Made by a program: the position numbers and the translations under genes. From an uncultured Muribaculaceae bacterium (GTDB lineage Bacteria > Bacteroidota > Bacteroidia > Bacteroidales > Muribaculaceae): a stretch of 64,000 nucleotides of DNA. Shown here in pieces: positions 1-8,824 of this stretch. Numbering within the stretch: the first letter of the stretch is position 1; every line of letters starts with the position of its first letter. Below the pieces are notes generated by a model that searched no databases, was not told where the DNA came from, and saw only the letters and a list, made by a program, of their open reading frames with translations. The stretch covers positions 58,919 through 122,918 of the forward strand of contig CANQRV010000001.1 in NCBI GenBank assembly GCA_947626355.1. Direction: 5' to 3'.

Positions 1-92
1 AAAACGACACGGAAGACAAAGTGATGTTCATCACCGGCCTCTATCCGTCGGGCAAGAAATACTACTATGCCGTAAACCTCGCAGAGGATTGA
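1..92 (+). CDS. C-terminal fragment of an unrecognised protein
   Basis: An open frame enters from the left edge and ends at a TGA at 90-92. About 29 residues are visible, beginning NDTEDKVMFITGLYP and ending in a tyrosine-rich stretch and NLAED. This is too little to assign a family. A strong intrinsic terminator follows 24 bases later, which supports a real gene end. The function is unknown. Confidence 0.6.
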   Translation, partial: NDTEDKVMFITGLYPSGKKYYYAVNLAED

Positions 93-115
93 TAACAGCG
101 GCATAACCGTTGAGG

Positions 116-158
116 AAAGCCCCGCGGGGGTGCGGAAACGCAGCCCGCGGGGCTTTTT
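116..158 (+). terminator. Rho-independent terminator of the left-edge gene
   Basis: A 13-bp perfect stem (AAAGCCCCGCGGG at 116-128 with its complement at 144-156) encloses a 15-base loop and runs into TTTTT. It separates the left-edge gene from the rpoD promoter. Confidence 0.85.
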
Positions 159-234
159 GATGAAAAATAATGGCACAGTTGGAAAACAAAGCAGAAGTTA
201 AAACGTTTTTATTTGAAAGAACCGACAAATAATA

Positions 235-266
235 TTGAAAATTAAAGATATTTTTGCTAATTTTGC
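235..266 (+). promoter_or_regulatory. Bacteroidota-type promoter of rpoD
   Basis: TTG at 235-237, a 20-bp spacer, then TAATTTTGC at 258-266. This matches the Bacteroidales -33/-7 consensus (TTG, about 20 bp, TAnnTTTG). Transcription should start near 272. That would leave a leader of only about 15 bases with a GGAAGGG sequence before the ATG at 288. Confidence 0.8.
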
Positions 267-287
267 AACAATTTTTTGGAAGGGAAT

Positions 288-1148
288 ATGAGACAGCTTA
301 AGATAACCAAATCAATCACCAATCGCGAAAGCGCCTCTCTTGACAAATATCTTCAGGAAATAGGCCGTGAGGAACTGATATCGGTGAGTGAGGAAGTAGA
401 GCTCGCACAGCGGATCAAGAAAGGCGACACCAAAGCCCTCGACAAGCTTGTGCGCGCCAATCTCCGCTTTGTGGTCTCTGTGGCCAAACAATATCAGAAC
501 CAGGGCCTCAGCCTGCCCGACCTCATCAATGAAGGTAACCTCGGGCTGATGCGTGCCGCGCAGAAATTCGACGAGACACGCGGCTTCAAGTTCATTTCAT
601 ACGCAGTATGGTGGATACGCCAGTCGATACTCCAGGCTCTCGCCGAGCAAAGCCGAATCGTGAGGCTGCCGCTCAATCAGGTAGGCTCGCTCAACAAGAT
701 CAGCAAGGAGCTCTCGAAGTTCGAGCAGGAGAACGAGCGACGTCCGTCGCCCGAAGAGCTCGCCGAACGTCTTGACCTCCCGGTCGACAAGGTCTCCGAC
801 ACACTGAAGGTCTCCGGACGCCACATCTCTGTCGACGCTCCATTTGTCGAAGGAGAAGACAACTCGCTTCTCGACGTGCTTCCCAACGAGGACAGCCCAA
901 TGGCCGATTCGTCGCTCAACCAGGAATCTCTCTCGAAGGAGGTAGACCGCGCCCTCAAGCAGCTCTACGACCGCGAGCGCGAGATTCTGAAGATGTTTTT
1001 CGGCATAGGTTGCCAGGAGATGACCCTCGAGGAGATAGGCGCTAAGTTCGACCTCACCCGCGAGAGGGTTCGCCAGATCAAGGAGAAGGCCATACGCCGC
1101 CTCAAAGGGCAGAAGAGCCGTCTGCTCAAAAGCTATTTAGGAGAATAA
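288..1148 (+). CDS. rpoD: Primary sigma factor RpoD/SigA (Bacteroidota type)
   Basis: The 286-residue housekeeping sigma factor directs RNA polymerase to TTG/TAnnTTTG promoters. Region 1.2 is near residues 15-45, with the Bacteroidota-typical start [19 protein letters not shown]. Region 2 carries [20 protein letters not shown] and the 2.4 helix [14 protein letters not shown]. Region 3 follows. Region 4 contains the helix-turn-helix [20 protein letters not shown]. Region 1.1 of the proteobacterial RpoD is absent, as is normal in this phylum, which accounts for the short length. The ATG at 288 is preferred over an in-frame TTG at 276, because homologues start with MRQLKI and GGAAGGG lies just upstream. 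A barrel-protein gene follows 17 bp downstream and is probably cotranscribed. Confidence 0.97.
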   Translation: MRQLKITKSITNRESASLDKYLQEIGREELISVSEEVELAQRIKKGDTKALDKLVRANLRFVVSVAKQYQNQGLSLPDLINEGNLGLMRAAQKFDETRGFKFISYAVWWIRQSILQALAEQSRIVRLPLNQVGSLNKISKELSKFEQENERRPSPEELAERLDLPVDKVSDTLKVSGRHISVDAPFVEGEDNSLLDVLPNEDSPMADSSLNQESLSKEVDRALKQLYDREREILKMFFGIGCQEMTLEEIGAKFDLTRERVRQIKEKAIRRLKGQKSRLLKSYLGE

Positions 1149-1165
1149 CCATTCAGACGCATCAG

Positions 1166-1756
1166 ATGAAATTACCCGCATGTATCCGCACGCTGATAGC
1201 CCCGCTGATATGTGCGGGTCTGTTTTCTCCATGCCATGCCGCGACACCTGAAACGGCGCCCGCATACGAGCCGCTCATCAAAACCGAAAGCCGGGGAATC
1301 GCCCGGCATTTCGCCTGGGGGGCAGATGTCGGCATGAGCATCGACATGAGCGGCTACGACATGTCGACGCTCGACGCGGAGGTGATGGCCGGCTACAAAT
1401 GCAGCTGGCTGCGCATCGCCGGCGTCGGCGTGGGTCTCAGCCGCTCGTTCGGCAGCGGCCATACGTTCGTGCCGGTGTTCGCGGTGTTCCGCTCCTCGTT
1501 CCGCAGCAAGCCCTCTCCTCTCTTCCTCGACTTCAAGGCCGGCTACTCATTCAACACCATCCACGACGCGCCGACACTCGGCGACGTGGCCGCCTCGATA
1601 GGAATGGGCATAAATCTCGCCTCCGGCAAGAATTTCAAGAGCCACATCATCATAGGATACGGCTTCCGCCATTTCTCCTACCGCCACCGTGAGATCACCG
1701 GCCTCAACGCCAAAAACATCAGCATGGCGCAACTCGCCTTCGGCATCAATTTCTGA
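1166..1756 (+). CDS. Small outer-membrane beta-barrel protein, unknown function
   Basis: The 196-residue product has a signal peptide at about residues 1-25 (basic start, hydrophobic core, cleavage near CHA-ATP). The mature part alternates short hydrophobic strands and turns rich in Gly, Ser and aromatics, and ends in AQLAFGINF with a terminal Phe, typical of outer-membrane barrels. It is likely an 8-strand porin-like or structural barrel inserted by BAM. The family is not recognised beyond this fold type. The gene starts 17 bp after rpoD and has no obvious promoter of its own, so it is probably read from the rpoD transcript. Confidence 0.6.
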   Translation: MKLPACIRTLIAPLICAGLFSPCHAATPETAPAYEPLIKTESRGIARHFAWGADVGMSIDMSGYDMSTLDAEVMAGYKCSWLRIAGVGVGLSRSFGSGHTFVPVFAVFRSSFRSKPSPLFLDFKAGYSFNTIHDAPTLGDVAASIGMGINLASGKNFKSHIIIGYGFRHFSYRHREITGLNAKNISMAQLAFGINF

Positions 1757-1783
1757 AAGCGCAGGCATACACCCCCGCAAAAT

Positions 1784-1815
1784 AAAATCCGCAACCCTAA
1801 GGCTGCGGATTTTTC
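1784..1815. terminator. Bidirectional terminator between convergent genes
   Basis: AAAATCCGCA at 1784-1793 pairs with TGCGGATTTT at 1804-1813. The plus strand continues in T residues and the minus strand ends in the complement of AATAAAA. It sits between the barrel gene and the convergent M3 peptidase gene, so it probably serves both. Confidence 0.75.
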
Positions 1816-1833
1816 TTTTGGCGGCTTACTGGC

Positions 1834-3972
1834 TTATTTGATGCCGTCGCGGTGTAGGAGGGCGTCGATTGTGGCGTCGCGTCCGCGGAAGCCACGGTAG
1901 AGCTCGGAGGGATCGACAGTGCCACCGGCCTGAAGCATGTGAAGGAACTTATCGGCCGTCTTCTTGTCGAAGATGCCGTTTTCCTCGAATGCGGCGAAAG
2001 CATCGGCATCGAGCACCTCGGCCCACTTGTAGCCGTAATAACCGGCTGCATAGCCACCGGAGAAGATATGGCCGAAAGCAGGCGAGGTAAGGGTGCCCTC
2101 AACGGCTTCGAAGATCCTGACGGGCTCCTGGGCCTTTGCCTCGAATGCGGCCACGTCCTGAGAGGCGCGGAGCGGCTCTTCGATGGTGTGATAGGCCATG
2201 TCGAGGAAACCGAAGCCCAACTGGCGCATGCAGGCGTAGGCGGCTCCAAACTGCTGCGACTTCACGAACTTCTCAAGGAGCCCGGCAGGCATCTTGTCGC
2301 CCGTCTTGTAATGGACCGCAAAGCTGTCGAGGAATTCCTTCTGCGGGAGGAAGTTCTCGTTGAACTGCGAGAAGAGCTCCACGAAATCGTGATAGACGTT
2401 GGTGCCGCTGAGCGATGCATACTTAGCCTCGGCGGAGAGGCCGTGGAGCGCATGGCCGAACTCGTGGAGGAAAGTCTCTACCTCATATGGGGTGAGGAGC
2501 ACGGGCTCGTTGCCCACGGGCTTGGAGAAATTGCATACGATGGAGATGAAGGGGATGCTCTTCTTGCCGGCGTCATCCTTCGTCTCAGTGCGGAACTCCG
2601 TCATCCATGCGCCTGGCGCCTTGCCCGGACGATAGAAGAAGTCGGCGTAGAGGATGCCGAGGAGCGAGCCGTCTTTCTTATAGACCTCGTAGGCCTTCAC
2701 GTCGGGATGATAGACGGAGATATTCCTGTTTTCCTTGAACTTGTAGCCGTAGAGACGGGTAGCAAGGCCGAGCACGCCGCTGATGGTGTTGTTGAGCTCG
2801 AAATAAGGCTTCATGTCCTCGTCGTTGAAGGCGTAACGGGAGTTTTTGAGCTTGTCGCTCCAGTAGGAATAATCCCAGGGCATCAGTGTGAAGTCGGCGC
2901 CTTCGGTTGCGCGTGCGAAATCAGTGATCTCGGCGAGCTCGTCCTTCATCGGCCCGGTATAGGCCTCGCGGAGCTGGTGGAGCAGCCTCATCACCTCCTC
3001 GGGAGTCTTGGCCATAGTGCCCTGAAGCTGATACTCGGCGAAATTGTCCTTACCCATGAGACGCGCGATCTCGAGGCGTACATTTGCGATATCCTTCAAG
3101 ATCTGTGTGTTGTCGTAGTCACCGCCGATATTGCGCGAGCCATACATCCTGTAGAGCTTCTCGCGGAGCTGGCGGTTGTCGGCATATTTCATAAACGGCC
3201 CGTAAGACGGGGCGAAGAGAGTGAAGAGGAAGAGATTCCCATCGTCGGGCTTACCCTCCTCCTCGAGCGCGGCCTTGGCCTCGGCCCTGGCGGCACTGCG
3301 GATTGATTCGGGGAGGCCACCGAGATCCTTTGCCTCGACCCAGAGACGGTTGGCGGGGTCTTTGAGCTCATTGGTGACATTCTGGCCGAAACGCACATTG
3401 AGGTCGGAAAGCTCGGAGCTGAGGCGCCGGAAGCGTTCGCGGTCGGCACCCTTGAGGTTGGCGCCCGACTCAGCGAAACCGCGGTAGGTCTCCTCGATGA
3501 GGCGCATATCCTCCGCAGAGAGTCCGGAGAGTGAATTACGCGAATCATAGACGGCCTTGATGCGGGCCCAGAGAGGCTCGTTGAGCAGGATGTCGGTGGA
3601 GTGTTCGGAAATGAGAGGCGTCACGGCGGCCATGACATTCATGAGCGTAGTGTCGCCCATGGCCTGCTCCACATTGGAGAGGGCAAGCGTCGCCTCGTTG
3701 AGTGCCACGCCGGAGCGGTCGAGAGCCACGATGGTGTTGAGGAAACCGGGGGTCTCGGGATTGCTCACGATAGCGTCGATCTCCTCGTTGTGGCGGTGGA
3801 TGCCTTCCTTCACTGCCTCCTCATAAAACTCCGGAGTCAGCTTGGTGAATTCCGGAGTGCCGTGAGGGGCTGTAGATGGCCGGAGCAACGGATTGTCGGA
3901 GCCTCCGGCAGCCGAAGATGTAAGTGTCATCACAGTAAGCGCAGCTATGCTGCAGATAGATTTATGAAACAT
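1834..3972 (-). CDS. M3 family zinc metallopeptidase (Dcp/oligopeptidase type), exported
   Basis: The 712-residue thimet-type peptidase probably cleaves short peptides or dipeptides in the periplasm. The zinc site HEFGHALHG lies near residue 500, with the downstream conserved Glu region SLSGTNVYHDFVELFSQF. Length and motif agree with the dipeptidyl carboxypeptidase (Dcp) branch. The start at 3972 gives a signal peptide (MFHKSICSIAALTVMTLTSSAAGG). A longer open frame from a TTG at 4035 would read through the -7 box and is rejected. The gene lies downstream of a second secreted peptidase gene (M16) but is separated from it by a terminator and its own promoter, so the two are likely independent units. 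Confidence 0.9.
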   Translation of the reverse strand: MFHKSICSIAALTVMTLTSSAAGGSDNPLLRPSTAPHGTPEFTKLTPEFYEEAVKEGIHRHNEEIDAIVSNPETPGFLNTIVALDRSGVALNEATLALSNVEQAMGDTTLMNVMAAVTPLISEHSTDILLNEPLWARIKAVYDSRNSLSGLSAEDMRLIEETYRGFAESGANLKGADRERFRRLSSELSDLNVRFGQNVTNELKDPANRLWVEAKDLGGLPESIRSAARAEAKAALEEEGKPDDGNLFLFTLFAPSYGPFMKYADNRQLREKLYRMYGSRNIGGDYDNTQILKDIANVRLEIARLMGKDNFAEYQLQGTMAKTPEEVMRLLHQLREAYTGPMKDELAEITDFARATEGADFTLMPWDYSYWSDKLKNSRYAFNDEDMKPYFELNNTISGVLGLATRLYGYKFKENRNISVYHPDVKAYEVYKKDGSLLGILYADFFYRPGKAPGAWMTEFRTETKDDAGKKSIPFISIVCNFSKPVGNEPVLLTPYEVETFLHEFGHALHGLSAEAKYASLSGTNVYHDFVELFSQFNENFLPQKEFLDSFAVHYKTGDKMPAGLLEKFVKSQQFGAAYACMRQLGFGFLDMAYHTIEEPLRASQDVAAFEAKAQEPVRIFEAVEGTLTSPAFGHIFSGGYAAGYYGYKWAEVLDADAFAAFEENGIFDKKTADKFLHMLQAGGTVDPSELYRGFRGRDATIDALLHRDGIK

Positions 3973-4022
3973 ATTAGAGATAGGGATATGAGGGACTCGA
4001 AGGGGAGCCCGCTGATTCTGAT

Positions 4023-4031
4023 GCAAAATTA
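4023..4031 (-). promoter_or_regulatory. -7 element of the M3 peptidase promoter
   Basis: On the minus strand TAATTTTGC lies about 50 bases before the ATG at 3972. At 19-20 bp upstream there is only a T-run (4051-4054), part of the preceding terminator, instead of TTTG. The -33 element is therefore imperfect. Confidence 0.55.
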
Positions 4032-4049
4032 GCAAAAAGTATTACTATA

Positions 4050-4082
4050 AAAAAGCGCGCCCGCAAAAGGAGCGCGCTTTTT
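4050..4082 (-). terminator. Rho-independent terminator after the M16 peptidase gene
   Basis: AAAAAGCGCGC at 4050-4060 pairs with GCGCGCTTTTT at 4072-4082. Read leftwards the stem ends in a U-tract. It begins 18 bases after the M16 stop codon. Confidence 0.85.
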
Positions 4083-4099
4083 ATCAGTTTGAAGGGATT

Positions 4100-6916
4100 T
4101 TACTTCTTTTCAACACCGGTCATGATCACCTGAATGCGGTTTTTGTCGGTGTAGAGGGTCTTCATGAAGGCGTTCAGCTTATCGAGTGTCAGGCTCTCGA
4201 TGGCTGCCTTGTGGCCCGTTACGAAGTCATGGCCACGGAGGAAGTTGCGGATATTGCCGTTCCAGTAGGAATTGGTGCGGACGTTGATCTCATACTGCTT
4301 GAGCATGGCTTCCTTAACCTTGTTGAAAGTCTCGGGCTTTGCACCCTCGGCGAGAAGCTTGAGCCACTCGTCGTGGGCACGTTTGATGATGTCGGCCTTC
4401 TGCTCGTGATTGGTCTGCACGAAGTAGAATATCTGCCATACATTGTCGTTGAAGTTGAGGTCGCCGCCTACCTGGGCGCCGTAGGTGCCGCCCATCTCCT
4501 CGCGGAGTGTGGCGAGATAGATGTCGTCGAGCACATCGGCTGTAGTGCTTACGAGCACGTCGTTGGCGATATCCGACTTGAGATTGGAGCCGCTGTAGAC
4601 GTCATATACCCATACTGAAGGATTCTGCATCTCAAGGTCGAAAGCATCGTTGATGTCGCCTGTCGGGATCTGGATCGGTGTCACTACCTGCGGAGCCTTG
4701 ACGGCGGCAGCGGGCAAAGTGGCGATATACTGCTCGAGCAGGGGCTTGAGGGTTGCGGCATCCACATTGCCGGTGAAGATGAATGTATAGTCAGCGGCGT
4801 TGGAGAGCGCCTCCTCAACATACTTCATCACCTGGGGATAGTTGACCTTGTTGAGGTCTTCAACCGTGGGCTGCTTGAAGAGGGGGTTGTGGTTGTAGAC
4901 GTCCTCGGTGACACGGTTGAAGAACACCATCTGAGGATTATTGCTCATGTTCTCGAGCATCAGCTTCTGCTGGTCGAGCTGCACGTTGAATGTCTTCTCA
5001 TCGGGAGTGAGGGCCGTGAAGGCTGCATAGATGAGCTCCATGAGTGTGGGAAGATCCTTCACTGTGGAGCGTCCGTTGAGCATCTGGGTGTATGCGTTTG
5101 TGCCCAAGGAGAGGGAGACCTTCTTGCCGGCGAGATACTTCTGGAGCGTGGTGTTGTCGAAAGGGCCCATCTTGGCGGTCTCGAAGGCATCGTCGATGCA
5201 GTTGACGTTGATGGCGTCGGCGGCATTGTAGGTGCGGAGGCCGCCCTCGCGGAATGCGTTGAAGAGAATCTCATCGGCGGCGAAGTCGGTGGTCTTGAGC
5301 ACGACCTTAACGCCGTTGGAGAGCGTGAACTCAGTGGCGCCGAGAGGAGCGATCTCGGAAGTGGCCTTCACGGAGCCGGGAGCGGGAAGGGCGCTGATGA
5401 GGGGATCGGTGATCACCTCGTCGACGTAAGCCTCATACTGGGCGTTGAGAGCGTTGCTGACGATGCCTACGGCGAGCTCCTCGCCGAGGACACCCTCACC
5501 CTCTTTCTTGGGACGGAGCTCCACAATAACCTGGTTTTCGGGAGTGAGGAGCATGGGAAGCATGCTGTTGATGGCCTCCACGGGGATGGTGGGGAGCACG
5601 GCCTTCACGAGCTGATACTCGGCCTCGATGCCGGGAGTAGGCTCGTTTTCGATGAAGTGGCGTATGAGCTCACGGCCGAGGGCCTCGCTTTTTGTCTTGT
5701 CGCGCTCGTTATACTGCTTCTCGTAGCCGGCGATGATCTCGTCGTCTACGCGCTTGAGCTCGGAGGCGTTGAAGCCGGTCTTGCAGGCCTGGGCCACGTG
5801 GGCCATAGCCTCTTCCATAGCCGATTTCGAATCTTTCTTCGGGATGATTGTGATGTCGAACGAAGCCTTTGTCGACGATACATAGAAGTCGGTGAAGTCG
5901 ACACCGGCGTAGGCATAGGCGCACTCAGGCTTGTTGGCGAACTCGGAGAGGCGGTTGTTGATGAGATTGGCGATCACCGACTGGAGAAGGTTCTGCATGA
6001 TAAACATCTCCTGGGTGTTGCGCATCTCGAAGGGGGCCTTGTCGCTCTTGAAGCTTACGGTTATCATGGCATTGCGGAGCTCCTCGTCCTCGAAGGAGGT
6101 GTATATGGGCTTCTGATTGTCGCTTACCTGCGTGTAGACGCGGGGAGCGGCGTTCTCAGGCATGGGAATCTTCGAGAAGAGCTCCTTTACCTTTGTCTCC
6201 ATGGCGTCGGCGTCGAAGTCACCGACGATGACGATACCCTGAAGGTCGGGACGATACCATTTCTTATAGTAAGCGCGGAGCACGTCGGGGTCGAAGTTCA
6301 TCACGACTTCCATCTTGCCGATGGGCATCTGCTCATACTGGTATTCATCGTAGATTTCAGGCAGGATGGCGGTGAATGCCCTTGTGTTGGCGTCGTTGCG
6401 CTGGCGCCACTCCTCCTGGATCACGCCTCTCTCGGCATTGATCTCGGCGGTCTCGAGCGAGATGCTTCCGCTCCAGTCGGCGAGCACGAGAAGCACGCTG
6501 TCCATGAGGGCCTGGTCGGTGGTGGGCACGTTGTTGATGTTGTAGACTGTCTCGTCGAACGATGTGTAGGCGTTGATGTCGGCTCCGAAACGGATTCCTT
6601 TCGACTGGAGGTAGTTGAGCATAGCCTTGCCAGGATAATGCTCGGTGCCGTTGAAGGCCATATGCTCGAGGAAGTGGGCGAGGCCGAGCTGCTCGGGGGT
6701 CTCGAGAGTGGAGCCTACCTTCTGGGCGATGTAGAAGTTGGCCCTTTCCTTAGGCTCGGAATTCTGCAGGATGTAGTATGACAGCCCGTTGGGGAGCACA
6801 CCGCTTTTCACCTTAGGATTCAGCGGGAGTGGAGTGAGCTGAGGCTGCTGCATCTGAGCATTCATACCCAACACCCCGATAAGAATCATGGCTAAGCTGA
6901 GAGCTTTCTTGATCAT
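4100..6916 (-). CDS. M16 family zinc peptidase (insulinase/pitrilysin type), exported
   Basis: The 938-residue enzyme is a two-half M16 peptidase. It has a signal peptide at residues 1-20 (MIKKALSLAMILIGVLGMNA). The N-terminal catalytic domain carries the inverted zinc motif HFLEH at 81-85 and a distal acidic segment NAERGVIQEEW that should supply the third ligand. The C-terminal half is a second M16-like domain without the zinc motif, as in pitrilysin. The family degrades unfolded or medium-length peptides in a closed chamber. In Bacteroidales such proteins are periplasmic or outer-membrane associated. The start at 6916 is fixed by the signal peptide. The gene has its own consensus promoter and terminator, so it is monocistronic. 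Confidence 0.93.
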   Translation of the reverse strand: MIKKALSLAMILIGVLGMNAQMQQPQLTPLPLNPKVKSGVLPNGLSYYILQNSEPKERANFYIAQKVGSTLETPEQLGLAHFLEHMAFNGTEHYPGKAMLNYLQSKGIRFGADINAYTSFDETVYNINNVPTTDQALMDSVLLVLADWSGSISLETAEINAERGVIQEEWRQRNDANTRAFTAILPEIYDEYQYEQMPIGKMEVVMNFDPDVLRAYYKKWYRPDLQGIVIVGDFDADAMETKVKELFSKIPMPENAAPRVYTQVSDNQKPIYTSFEDEELRNAMITVSFKSDKAPFEMRNTQEMFIMQNLLQSVIANLINNRLSEFANKPECAYAYAGVDFTDFYVSSTKASFDITIIPKKDSKSAMEEAMAHVAQACKTGFNASELKRVDDEIIAGYEKQYNERDKTKSEALGRELIRHFIENEPTPGIEAEYQLVKAVLPTIPVEAINSMLPMLLTPENQVIVELRPKKEGEGVLGEELAVGIVSNALNAQYEAYVDEVITDPLISALPAPGSVKATSEIAPLGATEFTLSNGVKVVLKTTDFAADEILFNAFREGGLRTYNAADAINVNCIDDAFETAKMGPFDNTTLQKYLAGKKVSLSLGTNAYTQMLNGRSTVKDLPTLMELIYAAFTALTPDEKTFNVQLDQQKLMLENMSNNPQMVFFNRVTEDVYNHNPLFKQPTVEDLNKVNYPQVMKYVEEALSNAADYTFIFTGNVDAATLKPLLEQYIATLPAAAVKAPQVVTPIQIPTGDINDAFDLEMQNPSVWVYDVYSGSNLKSDIANDVLVSTTADVLDDIYLATLREEMGGTYGAQVGGDLNFNDNVWQIFYFVQTNHEQKADIIKRAHDEWLKLLAEGAKPETFNKVKEAMLKQYEINVRTNSYWNGNIRNFLRGHDFVTGHKAAIESLTLDKLNAFMKTLYTDKNRIQVIMTGVEKK

Positions 6917-6999
6917 GATGTGGAAAATTTAGAGTTGTTATTAATTGAGATATAATTTACGAAACAAGGTCTGCATCCCATAAAAGGGAAACTGACAGG

Positions 7000-7032
7000 G
7001 CAAAATTATGTTTTATTTTTGAATTGACCAAA
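7000..7032 (-). promoter_or_regulatory. Promoter of the M16 peptidase gene
   Basis: On the minus strand TTTG (7029-7032), a 20-bp spacer, then TAATTTTGC (7000-7008). The predicted leader is about 75 bases. The rest of the 161-bp gap up to the LuxR stop at 7078 is AT-rich and shows no terminator hairpin. Confidence 0.8.
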
Positions 7033-7077
7033 TTATTTATTGAAATTCGATAATTTTTTGTCAATAAACCCTCAAAA

Positions 7078-7620
7078 TCATATCATGCCGTGCATCATGG
7101 CGTAGAGAGAGATGGCTGAAGCCGACTTGATGCCGAGTTTAGAGGCTATGTTCTTGCGGTGGGTAATCACGGTATTGACGGAGATGCAGAGGGTGTCAGC
7201 GATCTCCTTGTTGGTCTTTCCGGCGGCAATCTCCCTTATCACCTCCCTCTCACGCTGCGAGATCTCCTCGGCGGGGCTGCTGGGATTGCTGCGCAGGCTC
7301 TCCACAAACCTGTCGGCGCATGCCTGAAGGTCGGAATCGACTGCATCCGTTCCTATGAACAGGGGCTGCGCCGAGAGGGCTACCGCATGACCGCCGGTGA
7401 CCACAAGGAGCTTAGCCTTACGGGGAAGAAAGAAATCTGTGTGAAGGGCAAACGACCCGGCATCTGTCACGAAACCGTCGAAACGCTCGGCATCGTCAGA
7501 GCACGATTCAAGCGAGCTGAAGCACTCAGTCGCCACCCCGTCGTGGCGGAAGAGGGACCGGAGGCCGAGTGTCTCCAGAGAGGAGAAGCCAACTATGGCG
7601 ATCGATATGTCGGAGTTCAT
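7078..7620 (-). CDS. LuxR/FixJ-type DNA-binding regulator
   Basis: The 180-residue protein has a response-regulator-like N-terminal half and a GerE/LuxR helix-turn-helix at the C-terminus (SQREREVIREIAAGKTNKEI, then a recognition helix with SVNTVITHRKNIASKLG). The N-terminal half starts MNSDISIAIVGFSSLETLG and looks like a receiver fold with few of the usual acidic-pocket residues, so phosphorylation is doubtful. The ATG at 7620 overlaps the stop of the upstream hemerythrin-like gene by 4 bases (ATGA), which indicates translational coupling. The longer frame reaching 7737 lies inside the upstream gene and is rejected. In Bacteroides-type genomes a hemerythrin-domain protein commonly precedes such a regulator, so the two probably act together. 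The target is unknown. Confidence 0.85.
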   Translation of the reverse strand: MNSDISIAIVGFSSLETLGLRSLFRHDGVATECFSSLESCSDDAERFDGFVTDAGSFALHTDFFLPRKAKLLVVTGGHAVALSAQPLFIGTDAVDSDLQACADRFVESLRSNPSSPAEEISQREREVIREIAAGKTNKEIADTLCISVNTVITHRKNIASKLGIKSASAISLYAMMHGMI

Positions 7621-8240
7621 GGCAGATGACGTGAGGTGGCAGATCTGGAATTGCTGCCGAAGAGACGTCGGCGGATGCGGTTGTTCTGCCTCATGTCTTT
7701 CTGGAGGGCGAAAATCGAGGTCACGACGGCCACGCATAGATTGCGGTCGTAGTCACCTTCGAGGTGGATGACGAAAAACGACAGAAGATCGTCAATCTTC
7801 TCCTCCACGCTGTCGAAGACATCGGAAGCACCGGAGAGGTCGCTGCCTACGGAGAGGAACTCAGTCTTCACCTCCATGAAGAAAGTGCGCAGCATCAGGA
7901 GATTGCCAGCGTCGCCGCTGCGGTCGATAAGCAGATTGAGATGGCGCTCTATGTTGGGTAGCTGCACACGCTCGTAGTATCGGCAGGTGGAGTCGAGATA
8001 ACGGCAGGCATCGTCGAGCCAGCGCGACGCCTCCGGAGTCTCGGGGAAATAGTCTTCGTTGAGAAACGTATTGACGATGAGGAGGAAAAAACCGGGGTCG
8101 ACGTCATGGCGGCGGCATACTTCAGCGATGCTGAGGTCGCCGACGCCGAGTGAGACCCCCAACCGGTTGATGACCGGAATCACCTGGGGGTCGGTGAATA
8201 TCACGTCCTTGAGACGTGAGGTCTGACTGTAGAGCGGCAT
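7617..8240 (-). CDS. Hemerythrin-like (RIC/ScdA-type) protein with degenerate ligand positions
   Basis: The 207-residue protein has an N-terminal ScdA_N/DUF542-like segment (about residues 20-60, LGVSLGVGDLSIAEVCRRHD) and then a four-helix hemerythrin-like region (about 70-200). By memory-based comparison with typical Bacteroides relatives, the first iron-ligand His is Cys (STCRYYERVQLP), the H-x(3)-EE helix has become EFLSVGSDLSG, and the final D-L-x-x-H site reads DMRQNNRIRRRL. Canonical ligands therefore appear to be lost. The family senses or repairs oxidative and nitrosative damage through a di-iron site. This copy may be a structural partner of the LuxR regulator encoded next to it. The start overlaps the previous stop as TAATG. 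Confidence 0.7.
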   Translation of the reverse strand: MPLYSQTSRLKDVIFTDPQVIPVINRLGVSLGVGDLSIAEVCRRHDVDPGFFLLIVNTFLNEDYFPETPEASRWLDDACRYLDSTCRYYERVQLPNIERHLNLLIDRSGDAGNLLMLRTFFMEVKTEFLSVGSDLSGASDVFDSVEEKIDDLLSFFVIHLEGDYDRNLCVAVVTSIFALQKDMRQNNRIRRRLFGSNSRSATSRHLP

Positions 8241-8791
8241 TATCTCTTTTTCACCACGATAGTGGCGTTCTGCGTGATCACCATATCGACCGCTACGTCG
8301 TGTGGCTCGGCGGGGATGTCGTCGACAAGCTGGAATTCATATCCGACGCCGATCTTCATAGCCTGCGTGTTCTTGAGCAGACGGTCGTAGAAGCCCTTTC
8401 CGCGCCCTATGCGGTTGCCGTTGCGGTCGTAGGCCACGGCCGGGACAATCACCAGCTCGATATCGTCGGGACTCACGGTGTCGGAGCCTGTAGGCTCCTC
8501 GATATGGAAGGCACCCAGCTCCAGACGGCTCTCGTCGTAGGGAAGGATGTCGAGATTGACGCCGTTGACCCTCGGCAGATAGAAATGCTTGCGGCTCCCC
8601 CACTTGCGGAGGAAGCGCCTTGTGGAAAGCTCGTCGGGAAGGGAATGATACATCAATATATGCTCTGCCACGAGAAAGGCTGCTGTCTGCTCGAGACGGT
8701 TGAAGACTTCCTCGGCTGCGTTCTCTTTCTCAAGCTCGGTCAGCATCAGCCGCAGTCCTTTGATTTTCCGGCGTATTTCCTGTTTTTCCAT
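8240..8791 (-). CDS. 5-formyltetrahydrofolate cyclo-ligase
   Basis: The 183-residue enzyme converts 5-formyl-THF to 5,10-methenyl-THF using ATP, returning storage folate to one-carbon metabolism in the cytosol. It has the family signature GRGKGFYDRLL near the C-terminal third, the N-terminal basic segment EIRRKIKGLR for ATP binding, and the usual length. The ATG at 8791 is chosen over the longer frame from 8824, which would abut the upstream stop. It sits 33 bases after the S41 protease gene and overlaps the hemerythrin-like gene by one base, so it belongs to the long leftward operon. Confidence 0.93.
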   Translation of the reverse strand: MEKQEIRRKIKGLRLMLTELEKENAAEEVFNRLEQTAAFLVAEHILMYHSLPDELSTRRFLRKWGSRKHFYLPRVNGVNLDILPYDESRLELGAFHIEEPTGSDTVSPDDIELVIVPAVAYDRNGNRIGRGKGFYDRLLKNTQAMKIGVGYEFQLVDDIPAEPHDVAVDMVITQNATIVVKKR

Positions 8792-8824
8792 AATGAAATA
8801 TTCGATTTCCTTTAAGGATAACAA

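Noticed and set aside
1939..3306. A 455-codon open frame antisense to the M3 peptidase gene
   Set aside because: Same reason: low-complexity product opposite a well-supported enzyme with HEFGH motif, and no promoter of its own.
4889..6781. A 630-codon open frame antisense to the M16 peptidase gene
   Set aside because: It is a shadow of codon bias in a GC-rich gene. The product is an unstructured Glu/Val/Gly-rich sequence and the opposite strand encodes a clear two-domain peptidase with signal peptide and zinc motif.
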